A stretch of 64,000 bases of DNA from CAYLJJ01 sp964384025 (GCA_964384025.1 CAYLJJ010000004.1:62001-126000), one strand, 5' to 3'; positions 51,314-61,228 are shown, counted from the stretch's first letter. Notes: generated by a model not told the origin, from the sequence alone. Program-made: numbers and translations.

Positions 51314-53580
51314 CAGGGCTCCCTTCTCTTCTCTCTGAGATCAAGACGATATACACGCCCCGCTTTGACCTGAACCCTCTTCCTGATCTCTCGCGCTCCT
51401 CGTCGTGCGCTGATCTCATACTCTCCAGGTGCCAGAGGATAGGATTTGACATAACCGGTGCCGATTTTCTCTCCCTCCAAGAAGATCTCTGCGGCGCCTG
51501 TAGCGCGGATATAAAGCTCGCCGGGCTTGTAGAGCTGTATCTTGAGTTCCCCTCTCTCTCCTGCTTTAAAGTTCCGCCTTGAGGGAAGCCAGCCAGGAGC
51601 TTCAAAGCGACAGCGAATGGGACCCCGGCTGGTGTCCAGGAGCAGAGGCAGGAAGCCAAAATCCTGGCCTCGACAGTGGGCTCTCGGCTTTTGGTTTTCG
51701 GCGGGCTTGAGTCTGATCAGGGTCCTGCGTCGCGCTCGCTTCTTAACATCCCTCAGCCGTGCCTCTGCCGCCGCGTCTCTCGGTTCAAAGCCTGCATCAA
51801 CCTCTTTCACCCCCATATCTAAGGCTTTTAAGGGCTCTAGGGGTTGGAGAGGAGTCAGCCTAAAGAGAGGCTCATTGAGCCCCGGCTTAACATTGAGGCT
51901 ATAGCCCGACTCAGGCTCAACGAGCTGCCCCTCGGCGCGAACCTGGACCCGGATTCGACTGCGGTTCTTGGGGATCTCATAGGGCATGGCGCTGGGGAAA
52001 CGGTTGCTGTCCAGGAAAACCTGAGCCCCCTCAACCGGAGGGAGGATCTTTGGGTTAAGGATCGTCTTGGCTTTGAGTTTAAACAGAGGGTGATTCTCTC
52101 CCTCCTTTAGGCTAAAGAGCCGACACACCTCGTGAAATTGGGGTGCAGAGGCGCAGATGAAGTGGCCACCAAGGGAGAGCTGAGCACCAGGCTGAAACCG
52201 AATATATTTTCCATTCTGACGGAGGCTAAAGCGCAGCTCCTTGATCGAGGGGGGTTCAACCTTTGGATAGATCTCTGCCTTTGGAGAGGACCAGAGCGAG
52301 AAGAGGGCAGCCATGCTCAGAGCCCCTAGGGCGATCCAGAGGGCGATAAAGAGACGTGACCTCTCTGGGGCAGAGGGGAGCTGCGGATCTGCCAAGGGCA
52401 GCGAAGAGGAGAATGAACCGCTTGGATGAGGGAATGAGCCGCTTTGGCTGGCCTGGAATAAGCCGTTTGGACGGGAGAATGAGCCGCTTTGAAGGTTCAC
52501 AACAGGTTGAGGGGTCGTGGTGCGAGCCAACGCTGGATTTGAGCCTGTTCGGGTCTCTAGAAACTCTGCGCTGGGGGTCAACCCTCCCAGCTGTAGCAGC
52601 AGGGCTTCATCCATAGAGAGCGAGACAGGCCCAGCCACGGGGATCACCCCCTCAGGGAAGAGATCTTTAAGAAACTCCGTCAGCTTGGCTGCATCGGCGA
52701 TGCTCTCTCGCTTGGAGAGGTCACGAAGGAGGGCTCGCTGCATCTCTGCGGCGGTCTCAAAGCGCTTCTTTGGATCTCGGGAGAGAGCCTTGAGTAGAAG
52801 CGCTTCAAGATCTGAGGAAAGCTTTGCATGTTGGTGGGGAGGATCTATCTCGGTCTGGCGAACCCGTCGAAGGATCTCAGTCTCACCGACCGCTTCAAAG
52901 GGACGGAAGCCGCAGAGCAGCTCATAGAGGACCAACCCGGTGGAGAAGAGATCGCTGCGAGCGTCCAGGGGGCGGCCCTCCGCCTGCTCTGGGCTCATAT
53001 AGACAAACTTACCTTGGAGGCTCCCGGTGATACTCTGATGTAGGCCCCCGCGCGCACTGGCGATCCCAAAATCAGTGAGCTTCACCTCTCCGCCCGCGCC
53101 CAGGAGGATATTGGAGGGGCTCACATCGCGATGGACGATAGAGAGAGGTTGCCCGCTGGGATCGCTCTTGCGATGCGCGTAGTCCAGGCCCGCGCAGACT
53201 TCGGAGATCAGCCAGCTCGCCAGATCCACTGGCATCCGGCGCTGCTGCTGTCGGAGCGCGCGGATCACCGCCTTGAGATCTCGTCCTGGGAGATACTCCA
53301 TCACGAGATAGAGTTCCCCATCTTCGTCGTTCAGTTCCTGGACTGGAACAATGTTTCCATGATGAAGCTGTACCATCAGGTGCGCCTCATCGATAAACTT
53401 ATGGAGAAAGGCTGCATCCCCAGCTAAGTGAGGGAGAATACGTTTGATAGCAACCTGACGTTTGAAATTCGCCGCCCCCCGAATCTCAGCTAAATAGACC
53501 TCACCCATCCCCCCCGAAGCGAGGCGGCGCAGGAGCGTATATCGACCCAGCTGCCTGCTCATGGATGAGTCTTTATCCAT
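51313..53580 (-). CDS. Ser/Thr protein kinase with C-terminal PEGA-like domain
   Basis: 755 residues. The kinase domain is intact: ASGGMGEVYLAE, VAIKRILPHL, H150-R-D152-VSPSN (common in myxobacterial kinases), TDFGIASARG, YMSPEQA. A linker with repeated SGSF units leads to a membrane helix (about 408-428; IALWIALGALSMAALFSLW). The outer region is beta-rich and ends in a PEGA-like fold (LYIRATGAAEIFLEGEKIGT). It should phosphorylate a Thr recognised by the FHA activator translated right after it. Start ATG 53580; ATG at codon 7 is an alternative. Confidence 0.93.
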   Translation of the reverse strand: MDKDSSMSRQLGRYTLLRRLASGGMGEVYLAEIRGAANFKRQVAIKRILPHLAGDAAFLHKFIDEAHLMVQLHHGNIVPVQELNDEDGELYLVMEYLPGRDLKAVIRALRQQQRRMPVDLASWLISEVCAGLDYAHRKSDPSGQPLSIVHRDVSPSNILLGAGGEVKLTDFGIASARGGLHQSITGSLQGKFVYMSPEQAEGRPLDARSDLFSTGLVLYELLCGFRPFEAVGETEILRRVRQTEIDPPHQHAKLSSDLEALLLKALSRDPKKRFETAAEMQRALLRDLSKRESIADAAKLTEFLKDLFPEGVIPVAGPVSLSMDEALLLQLGGLTPSAEFLETRTGSNPALARTTTPQPVVNLQSGSFSRPNGLFQASQSGSFPHPSGSFSSSLPLADPQLPSAPERSRLFIALWIALGALSMAALFSLWSSPKAEIYPKVEPPSIKELRFSLRQNGKYIRFQPGAQLSLGGHFICASAPQFHEVCRLFSLKEGENHPLFKLKAKTILNPKILPPVEGAQVFLDSNRFPSAMPYEIPKNRSRIRVQVRAEGQLVEPESGYSLNVKPGLNEPLFRLTPLQPLEPLKALDMGVKEVDAGFEPRDAAAEARLRDVKKRARRRTLIRLKPAENQKPRAHCRGQDFGFLPLLLDTSRGPIRCRFEAPGWLPSRRNFKAGERGELKIQLYKPGELYIRATGAAEIFLEGEKIGTGYVKSYPLAPGEYEISARRGAREIRKRVQVKAGRVYRLDLREKRREP

Positions 53581-54396
53581 TTAACGCCGTCGGCGCATCC
53601 TGGGATGGCCCATTTGAGGCTTCATACCGGCCATATTGGGGCGCTCCAGCCCAAATTGGTACCATTGCTCTCCATAGTCACGCATCCTCATCTTTTTGCG
53701 GTTTTGAAGCGCATTGAGGTTCTCTGCGATGCGAGAATCATCTGGAAGAATCTCTCGAGCTCGCGCAAGGATATCGATCGCCTCATTCAGGCGCTTCTCT
53801 TTCCAAAGAATCCAAGCATAGAGAGACCAGAGCAAACCCTCTTTGCTGGCGGCCTGAACCGACTCCTCTAACACCTTGATCGCTCGGTTGGTCTCTTTGC
53901 GACCCTTATAATAGGCCACGGCGAGCATCGCCCAGGCAGGCCAGAAAGAGTTGAGCAGCTTAGCCTTCTTCCCTTTAATACGCGCCTTCTCCAAATAGGG
54001 GATCGCTTCAACCAAGCCCCCCTTCTGGAGAGCGATCCAACGGGTAAACCAGAGGATTCCGATACGGGCATTGAGCATGGTGCCGACACCGATCTGCCAG
54101 CGTTCAAAGAGGAATCCACGCTGTAAAAGCTGAATGGCAGCGTCAAAGCGCTTGCCGATGTTGACCTGACTCTGAGCGCCTGGGCGCTGCGCGAGTTGCT
54201 GGACTTGAGCCATCTCAATCTCGGCGGCTGAGGTCACCGCCTCAACGCGCTTGGAGATCCTCCGGCTGATCCAAACAAAGAGGAAGATACCGATCAGGGT
54301 CGCAGGGAGAACCGTCCAGGTCAGGCTGAGCCCCAAGAGAGTGGGGATCAGGATGAGGAGAGCGACAGTCCCGAGGGAGAGCAGTAGGGTGTACAT
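53581..54396 (-). CDS. Membrane-anchored TPR protein
   Basis: 271 residues. Two N-terminal membrane helices (LLLSLGTVALLILIPTLLG; VLPATLIGIFLFVWIS) are followed by a cytoplasmic helical TPR region (WAMLAVAYYKGRKETNRAIK, LYAWILWKEKRLNEAIDILA). It ends in a Met/Arg-rich tail (GHPRMRRRR). It ends immediately before the PEGA kinase start, so the two belong to one transcript with the FHA activator. It is probably a scaffold for that signalling set; function unproven. Confidence 0.8.
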   Translation of the reverse strand: MYTLLLSLGTVALLILIPTLLGLSLTWTVLPATLIGIFLFVWISRRISKRVEAVTSAAEIEMAQVQQLAQRPGAQSQVNIGKRFDAAIQLLQRGFLFERWQIGVGTMLNARIGILWFTRWIALQKGGLVEAIPYLEKARIKGKKAKLLNSFWPAWAMLAVAYYKGRKETNRAIKVLEESVQAASKEGLLWSLYAWILWKEKRLNEAIDILARAREILPDDSRIAENLNALQNRKKMRMRDYGEQWYQFGLERPNMAGMKPQMGHPRMRRRR

Positions 54397-54604
54397 CGAA
54401 ACTCTAAGATGGTTCTAGGTAGGCGATCAGAGAGGGCCTCACTATCACGCTCTCTTGAGCGAGGCAAGAGCCCTTGCTGAGGCGCAGCTGCTCGTTTGAG
54501 CCCCTGGGCGCTGGGGCCTCAAACAGCGTAGAGGAGAGGGCTCTCAAAGAGCACTCAGCCATCCGCGAGCAGCTCAGATCTGCCAATACACGGGAGCAAA
54601 GAAC

Positions 54605-57600
54605 TCAGCGATAGAGGTTCAAGCACTCCTGATCTCGGCAGATGCGTTCTAAAGTGTCAGATAGCCCATCCCGTCTTAACTCTCCCAACCACCAAGCGAA
54701 GCCATCGGGATCGGGCTCTCGGAGAAGGAGGCTGCGGTAGATGAGGCGCAGCGTCCCCTCATCCGAGAGTCCCCGACGCTCAAACTCAGCGCTGGCGAAC
54801 AGCTCCTGTGCAAAGTGACAGCGGGTGTCTTGATCGACAATGGCGGTGATAGAGAGCCGCGCTTGATACTCAGGCGCTTGAACCGGACGACCCAAGATAG
54901 AGCGATACATCCAGGAGATGGTCGCGTCTCGACCGCGCAGCTCTTGAGACCAAAATTGGGGTCGGATGGGGATGTTGGGAGCCCCCGCTTGAACCGTGGG
55001 GGGATAGAGATCAGGCTGAGCGAAGAGAGCCTCAGCCTCATCCTCAATACCGCAAGCGTATGCTGAGAAGTGCCACCGATTGATCCCCTGGCAGTGGATG
55101 CCGTTGTTGTCCCCCAGGGATTTGGAGATGGGGATCGAGAGGTAGGCGTTGGGGTTGTAGATCCTTAAATGTCGATAGTGATCTCTGAGGGTCAATCTAC
55201 GCTCCTCGTCGTTGGCCACCATCGCCAAACGGCGGATATCATCTGGGGTGTCTGGATCGCTGGAAAAGTTGTCATAGTCCAGGATTACAGGGAGCCCACC
55301 CGCGTTGTTGATGATGTTGGCGTCGTGGTAGTCCCCATCTCCATAATCGTTGAGGATAAACCCTCCCTGTGGACTCAGAGGCTGCAAGAGCTGCCCATCT
55401 ACAAACTCCAGATGCTGCGCTCCCATAACAAAGTCTGCCTGCTCCCGCCCCCGCGCCATTGCAGAGTTCGCCGCCTGGATCCCAAAGTAGATCTCGCCGA
55501 TTCCCTGGCTCTGGGCGTGGGCTCTCAGCGCCTCGATGATCAGCGCGAGACCCTCCGCTCCATCAAGGCTCAGGGAGGGGCCATCTCCTCCCCCCATCAA
55601 CCGCGCCTGGCCGAAGAGAAAGCCGCGTAGACCTGCGTTGAGATAGATCCGCCCCCAAGCGATCAGATGCGCTCGGGCAGCGGCAGAGTGAGCAATATCA
55701 GGGATACAGGTGTTGGCGCCCCAATGCCCTTGGCTGCCTGGAACACAGAGATCCGGCCAGTCTCCCACAGGGACATTGTTCTGATGGAGATACTCAGACA
55801 TCTGGGCCACAAGCAGCAGGTTGGGGCTGGCATCATGAAACAGCCGCGCCAAGCCGCTGATGCGCTCCTGCATACAGGCTCGAGCCTCCTCAGGAGCGTT
55901 ACGCATACAGGGATCAGGGGAATCCGGAGCCATGGTGATCCAGGTGTTGCCAAAGAAGAGGCCCAGGCGAGGCTGGAGCCTCTCAACAGAGTGCAGGGCA
56001 TCACAGCTTAGGCTCCCTGAGAGTAGATCTGCTTCTCGACCGCGACAGAGCAGAAGAGGGGAGTAGCCCTGCACCCACTGAAGATCTACCGTGCGCTCCA
56101 TATGCCAGCGAAGATCGCCCAAACATTGGCCTCCTGAGCAGGCGGTCCCCGCTGCACAACGGTTGGGACAGTTGCCTCCGCAGCCATCATCTCCACACAT
56201 CTGCCCCTCGCAGTGAGGTTGGCAGCCGCATTGGCCTTGAACACAGCCCAGGCCGTTTGGGCAGAGCTCCCCCTCATCTACCTCCCCATCACAATCATTG
56301 TCCTGACCATCACAGCGCTCCTCTAGAGGCAACGTAGAGCCCAGACAATCTCCCCAAGAGCCCCCATCACAGGAACTCTCTCCGGGCTGGCAATTTCCCA
56401 CCCCCCGCGTAGCCCTGGGGCCTTCATAACATTCGCGGCTCAGCTCCTCATCTATAGAGCCATCGCAGTCGTTATCCACTCCATCGCAGCTCTCTTGAGA
56501 GGGGCCAAGCATCCCGATACAGCGCCCCCACTCTCCTCCTTGGCAGCTTCGGAAGCCTGCTTGACAGCGACCCACTCCAGGCTCTCCAGGGCCTGCATAG
56601 CACTCATCTCGAAGCTCCTCATCGATAAGGCCATCGCAGTCATCATCCTCTTGGTTACAGAGTTCCGCCTGGGGCAGGACCTCCTCCTCGCATTCTCCCC
56701 AAGCGCCGCCTTGGCAGCTCTCTAAGCCGCTGCGGCAAAGGCCCACTCCCTCTGTATCCTGAGGACCGCTGTAGCAGGGGCGCTGCTCTCCATCTATACA
56801 GAGCCCACAGCCCTCATCGATCAAGCCATCACAGTTATTATCTAGGCCGTCGCAGATCTCCTGTTGGGGTAGGACCTCCTCCTCGCATTCTCCCCAAGCG
56901 CCGCCTTGGCAGCTCTCTAAGCCGCNNNNNNNNNNNNNNNNNNNNNNNNNNNNNNNNNNNNNNNNNNNNNNNNNNNNNNNNNNNNNNNNNNNNNNNNNNN
57001 NNNNNNNNNNNNNNNNNNNNNNNNNTCTATACAGAGCCCACAGCCCTCATCGATCAAGCCATCACAGTTATTATCTAGGCTGTCGCAGATCTCCTGTTGG
57101 GGCAGGCTTTGACCCTGGCAGGGTCCCCAGCTCCCCAGCTGACAGAATCTCCAACCCGAGACACAACTCCCCTGTCCTTGGGTCCCTATCGGTCCCTCAT
57201 AGCAGAGTTCCTGGGTTCCATTGACGCAGTCACCGCAGCCCTCATCGGTTTCCCCATCACAGTCATTGTCCAGACCATCGCAGATCTCCAAGACAGGGAG
57301 GACCTGAGCCATACAGATTCCCCATCTTCCAAGAGCGCATCTCTGAAGCCCCGCACGACAGATCCCTTGCTCCGCCAACCCAGGGGCGCCCTCAAAGCAC
57401 TCCAGATTCAGATCCTCATCGATCTGACCATCACAGTCATTGTCCAGACCATCACAGCGCTCCGGCGTGGGGAGCCCCGGCTGTGCTTCACACTGAAGGC
57501 TACGCCCAGTTGGCGCACAAACCATCAGCCCAGAGGCTTCGCAGAGCCCCATCCCCAGACTGCATGGAGCACCTACGTTAAAGCCCTCGTCGATCTCACC

Positions 57601-57909
57601 ATCACAGTCATCATCCAAGCCGTTACAGATCTCAAAACCCTCTATACAGGAAGGAAGCTCGCTCTCCTCCCCAGAGAGATCATCGATGCCACCCTCTTCT
57701 TGTACTCCCCACTCCTCCAGATACCTCTCTTCAGCCTCAGCGTCGATCCAGACCTCTTCTTCAGTGTCGCCCTCATCCAGATCCAAACGCTGATCCTCAC
57801 CAAGCTCCTCCTCAAGTTCTGAGTCCAGCAGCCCCATCTCAAGATCAAGCTCTTGGGCCTCCATACAGCTCAAGGTGAAGATGAAGAGCAGAGCACTCCA
57901 AAGACGCAT
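54605..57909 (-). CDS. Large lipoprotein with MopE-type repeats and C-terminal DUF4214 (split by assembly gap)
   Basis: One gene is inferred across the N gap: MRLWSALLFIFTLSC (lipobox) at 57909, stop at 54605. The N-terminal half is a tandem series of about 65-residue units, each with CDG-x-D-N-D/N-CDG-x-DE, the MopE-type metal-binding motif, plus CYEGP and GGAWGEC segments. A Cys-rich CGDDGCGGNCPNRC segment follows. An approximately 350-residue unrecognised domain (AWGRIYLNAGLRGFLFGQAR) resembles a glycosidase-like barrel only loosely. A DUF4214-like end (IYRSLLLREPDPDGFAWWLG) closes it. The two halves are out of frame as assembled because the 100-N gap length is arbitrary. Confidence 0.8.
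56676..57113. repeat. 195-base tandem repeat of the MopE-type lipoprotein, partly hidden by Ns
   Basis: A 55-base segment is identical at 56676-56730 and 56871-56925 (period 195 bases, 65 codons). A segment of about 85 bases at 56793 recurs at 57026 with only two visible differences. The near-identity explains why the assembler stopped here. Confidence 0.85.
56926..57025. other. Assembly gap (100 Ns)
   Basis: Exactly 100 Ns, a conventional scaffold-gap size, so the true length is unknown. By the flanking repeats, one missing stretch equal to 56731-56792 (62 bases), or 62 plus multiples of 195, would join the gene halves and restore the reading frame. Confidence 0.95.
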
Positions 57910-57975
57910 ATCTCTCTCCCAGTTGGACGTAGAGAGAATATCGCAATCTGAACTCCCAGTGAGTTGAGAAGCCGT

Positions 57976-58584
57976 TTAACCACCCCGGCAGTAACTGCGC
58001 AACGCAGGCTCCATAAACTCAGGGGTCTCCAAACTCAAAGCAACTCCTTGCCCCTCGAAGATCTTAATCACTCGACAAAAGAGGAGCAGAGGAGGTGTAG
58101 CTACTAGACGGAGGATAACGTCCTGGTTAAGGCGAGGGACAGGACGGATCTGAAGCAGGAAGAGGCCTGCTAGAAGCTGGTCTACAGCGCGTTGTCGATC
58201 TGCTCCCTCTAATTTTAGAGAGATCACCTCTAGGTCCTGTCCTTGGCGAACCTTAAGGATGAGTCCATCACCTTCAGACCAATCATCACAGAGGCCCCGA
58301 CGAAGACCCATTTCATGAATCTGATCTAAGACCCCTGGCTTTAGTTTTTGGTAGAGGATTCGCAGGTGATACAGATCTGAGGAGACCTGATCCACCGAAG
58401 CGAGCCTCCCCTGAAAGCTCAAGGTCGCTCCCCCTGAAGTATCTCGTAAAAAGATCGTGAGACGGCGACCCTCAACAAGATAGATAGGGAGAAAGATCTC
58501 CAAGCCCTCAGGATCGATGGATTGGCAGGAAGCAACCACCCTCTGCCCATCCAACTCCAAGGCCACCATAAGTTGAAATCTCAA
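57976..58584 (-). CDS. PilZ-like domain protein
   Basis: 202 residues, cytoplasmic, strand-rich. The pattern VVASCQSIDPEGLEIFLPIY, RLTIFLRD and LYHLRILYQK resembles PilZ folds, but the RxxxR and D/NxSxxG c-di-GMP motifs are not clear, so it may not bind the nucleotide. A second similar region follows (about 110-200). It starts with TTG inside the upstream stop (TTGA) and follows the other PilZ-like gene. Function unknown. Confidence 0.55.
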   Translation of the reverse strand: MRFQLMVALELDGQRVVASCQSIDPEGLEIFLPIYLVEGRRLTIFLRDTSGGATLSFQGRLASVDQVSSDLYHLRILYQKLKPGVLDQIHEMGLRRGLCDDWSEGDGLILKVRQGQDLEVISLKLEGADRQRAVDQLLAGLFLLQIRPVPRLNQDVILRLVATPPLLLFCRVIKIFEGQGVALSLETPEFMEPALRSYCRGG

Positions 58585-59642
58585 GCGCTCCTCTCAATCC
58601 AGCGCGACAGGAAAGGTGGAATATCTAGACGGATCCTCAGCATACCCTCATTTTTGAGCACCTCAGCCTCTAAGTAGATAGCACCCTCAGCGCAGGGGAG
58701 ATGGATCAAAAGAGTGCTGCCCAAAGGCAGGGTCTTGCAGCCCTGAAGAGAGATTTCATGCCCCTCCTTCAGCCCATCAAGCGAGCACCTGGGCAGAGAG
58801 ACACAGGGGGTTTTGAGACGACGAGATGGAGTGAAGGCCTGTGGCATCTTCTCACTCTTTGTTCGGACAACACGCTCTCTCACTCGCCCTACACGCTCTC
58901 TCTGTCCACTCTTTTGAGCCACCCTCTCCACCCTCTCTGGCCTCCTCCGTCCCGCGCGCTCTTTCTGACCCGCTCTCGCGCTCTCTGGTCTCTTTCGCTT
59001 CGCCTGCTCTCTTGGTCCACTTTCAGCCTTCGGTCTCTCCGGCTGCTTTCTTGGCTCAGCTTCAGTCTTCAGCCTCTCCGGTAACCTTCTTGGTTTAGCC
59101 TCAGTCTTTAGCCTCTTCGGTAACTTTCTTGGCTTAGCTTCGCTCTTTAGCCTCTCCGGTAACTCTCTTGGCTCAGCTCTGAGCCTCTCTCCTGGTTTGG
59201 CCTCAACCTTCAGTCTCTCTCTTGGCCTTAGATTCTCTTTGGCTTGTCGCTCCGAATTTGAGTTGTGGGAGGAGCAGGCTGTAGGACTGGAATCACAAAG
59301 GTAACGGTGTTCAGAGTTGCGCAGCTGCTCCAAGCCCAGACTCTTGATCTCCTCTCGTTCAAAAAGAGGTTCAGTAAAGATCGCTCTCACCCGTTCAGTT
59401 TCAGTGAGCAGAACAGGACGGAGTATATGCTCTAAGGGTGAGCGGCACTCGCCAAAGCGCTTCGCCAGCTTTTCTCTGCCGATGAGCTGAAGGGCTAAGG
59501 ATAAGCTCCCACGGGTCTCTTCGCTGCGATCACCTCCGACAAAAGCAACGCGGTAGTAGAGGAACGCCTCAGGCTCTCCTCGCCAAGCGGCTTTTCGGGC
59601 CCACTTGAGGGCCTTCTCAATGAGGAGCCGCTTCTCTTTCAT
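58581..59642 (-). CDS. Basic repeat protein with PilZ-like C-terminal domain
   Basis: 353 residues from the ATG at 59642 (AGAAAGGGCAGCTGG upstream); an extension to 59777 is Phe-rich and non-family-like. A helical N-terminal region (about 1-115; ALKWARKAAWRGEPEAFLYY) is followed by a very basic low-complexity stretch (about 140-265) with 13-residue repeats such as PERLKSEAKPRKL. The C-terminal 85 residues are strand-rich (CVSLPRCSLDGLKEGHEISL) and PilZ-like. It overlaps the next gene by TTGA. Binding to nucleic acid or acidic polymer is inferred from charge only. Confidence 0.6.
   Translation of the reverse strand: MKEKRLLIEKALKWARKAAWRGEPEAFLYYRVAFVGGDRSEETRGSLSLALQLIGREKLAKRFGECRSPLEHILRPVLLTETERVRAIFTEPLFEREEIKSLGLEQLRNSEHRYLCDSSPTACSSHNSNSERQAKENLRPRERLKVEAKPGERLRAEPRELPERLKSEAKPRKLPKRLKTEAKPRRLPERLKTEAEPRKQPERPKAESGPREQAKRKRPESARAGQKERAGRRRPERVERVAQKSGQRERVGRVRERVVRTKSEKMPQAFTPSRRLKTPCVSLPRCSLDGLKEGHEISLQGCKTLPLGSTLLIHLPCAEGAIYLEAEVLKNEGMLRIRLDIPPFLSRWIERSA
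59035..59184 (-). repeat. 39-base coding tandem repeat
   Basis: Three full units start at 59035, 59074 and 59113, with a partial fourth at 59152. Exact 39-base spacing gives 13 codons per unit (PERLKTEAKPRRL-type). Third-position differences between units show that the repeat is not a recent perfect duplication. Confidence 0.85.
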
Positions 59643-59759
59643 CCAGCTGCCCTTTCTAAAAAAAATCCAATACGTAAAAAAAAATACAAAGAAGGTTTGG
59701 TGATTGCAAATCGGAGTTTCTCTGCACCTCAAAGCAAAACTTGAATTTCTACTCAGGAA

Positions 59760-59790
59760 TTGCACTGCTTTGTACAAAGAACGCTATACT
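59760..59790 (+). promoter_or_regulatory. Possible promoter for creD
   Basis: TTGCAC (59760-59765) and TATACT (59785-59790) are separated by 19 bases, slightly long for a housekeeping promoter, and lie 70 bases before the creD start in an A/T-rich region. Only resemblance to the consensus supports it. Confidence 0.3.
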
Positions 59791-59860
59791 CTATTCACAG
59801 GATTTGCATAGAGATATTATAAACTCTCCTCTAGATCCAAAATAATAGGGGAGTAAAGCG

Positions 59861-61228
59861 ATGAACATCCTGCGCAGGCTTAAAAACTCACTGGGTTTTA
59901 AATTCTCTGTGATTGGAGTGCTTCTGCTCCTCTTCCTCATCCCAGTAGAGATGCTCTCTTCTCTGGTTCAAGAGCGTTTTTCCAAACAGTGGCAGGTGTT
60001 CCAAGAGATCAGCTCCACTATGGGAGGACAGCAGACCGTTGGGGGCCTTATTTTAAGCGTTCCCTTCAAATCCCACCGTTATAAAACCTCAAAATATCAA
60101 GATGGGAGCAGCCACGTTGAAGATATCGTTGAGATCAAGTTAGCCAATTTTCTCCCCGAAGAACTTCAAATCAGCGGAGGGCTCAGACCAGAGATCAGAC
60201 ATCGGAGCCTCTTTAAGGTCCTCGTCTACTTCGCTGATCTAAAACTCAGCGGAACCTTTAAGGCTCCAGACTTCGAACGTTTGGATATTGCAGAAGAAGA
60301 TATCCTTTGGGAGCGCGCCTTTCTCTCCCTGCCCATCTCCGACACCATCGGTATTCGCAAGACTCCCATCCTTAAGTGGGGGGAGGAACCGCTCCTCTTT
60401 GGTCCGGTGAGCAAGATCTTACCCGGATTGGAGAGCGTGATTCAGGCCAAGCCTCAGGGGATAGGAGATCTCAAAAATGGGAAATCGGTTGAATTTTCTT
60501 TGGAGTTAATCCTTTCAGGGAGTCAACAGCTCAGTTTTCTCCCTCACGGTCGAGAAACCCAAATAAAGTTGAATTCCGAATGGTCTACTCCCAGCTTTAA
60601 TGGTGCTTACCTCCCTATTGAGCGTAGTGTTGAGAAAAATGGATTTGATGCTCATTGGCATGTTTTAGAACTGTCTAGAGGATATCCACAACAGTGGATT
60701 GCCTCACCAGGTCTCAATAATATGCTTAACAACGGTAGTTTCGGCGTAAAATTACTGTTTCCTGTGAGTATATATCAGCAGACTACACGTTCTATTAAAT
60801 ACTCTTTTCTTTTTATAATTTTGACATTTTTAATATTTTTTCTCTTTGAGGTCTTTGGAAGGCTGCGTATTCACCCACTCCAATACTCTTTAGTGGGTTT
60901 TGGGCTCTGCATCTTCTATCTCAACCTGCTCTCTCTCTCAGAGCATATCAGCTTTGGCTGGGCCTATCTCGCAGCGAGCTTCTCTTCAACTCTGCTCATC
61001 ACAGGTTACAGCGCAGCGGTCCTCAAGCAGAGGCTGAGGGCTGGACTGATGGGGCTCTTTCTCCTCGCCCTCTACGCCTTCCTCTATCTGTTGCTCAAGT
61101 CTGAGAGCTACTCCCTGCTCTTGGGCTCGCTGGGGCTCTCCTTTATCTTGGGGACGGTGATGTTCACGACGCGGAAGATCGATTGGTATCAGATCAATCG
61201 GGAGGAGCCTCAAGATCAGAATCTATAA
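59861..61228 (+). CDS. creD: Inner-membrane protein CreD
   Basis: 455 residues starting 3 bases after ATAGGGGAGTAAAGCG. The start KNSLGFKFSVIGVLLLLFLI, the VQERFSKQWQVFQEISSTMG segment and VGGLILSVPF are typical CreD, followed by a large periplasmic domain. Five C-terminal membrane helices (from about 305) close it. In enterobacteria creD belongs to the CreBC regulon and affects envelope integrity and beta-lactam response. No creB or creC is next to it here, so its regulation must differ. The gene stands alone. Confidence 0.9.
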   Translation: MNILRRLKNSLGFKFSVIGVLLLLFLIPVEMLSSLVQERFSKQWQVFQEISSTMGGQQTVGGLILSVPFKSHRYKTSKYQDGSSHVEDIVEIKLANFLPEELQISGGLRPEIRHRSLFKVLVYFADLKLSGTFKAPDFERLDIAEEDILWERAFLSLPISDTIGIRKTPILKWGEEPLLFGPVSKILPGLESVIQAKPQGIGDLKNGKSVEFSLELILSGSQQLSFLPHGRETQIKLNSEWSTPSFNGAYLPIERSVEKNGFDAHWHVLELSRGYPQQWIASPGLNNMLNNGSFGVKLLFPVSIYQQTTRSIKYSFLFIILTFLIFFLFEVFGRLRIHPLQYSLVGFGLCIFYLNLLSLSEHISFGWAYLAASFSSTLLITGYSAAVLKQRLRAGLMGLFLLALYAFLYLLLKSESYSLLLGSLGLSFILGTVMFTTRKIDWYQINREEPQDQNL

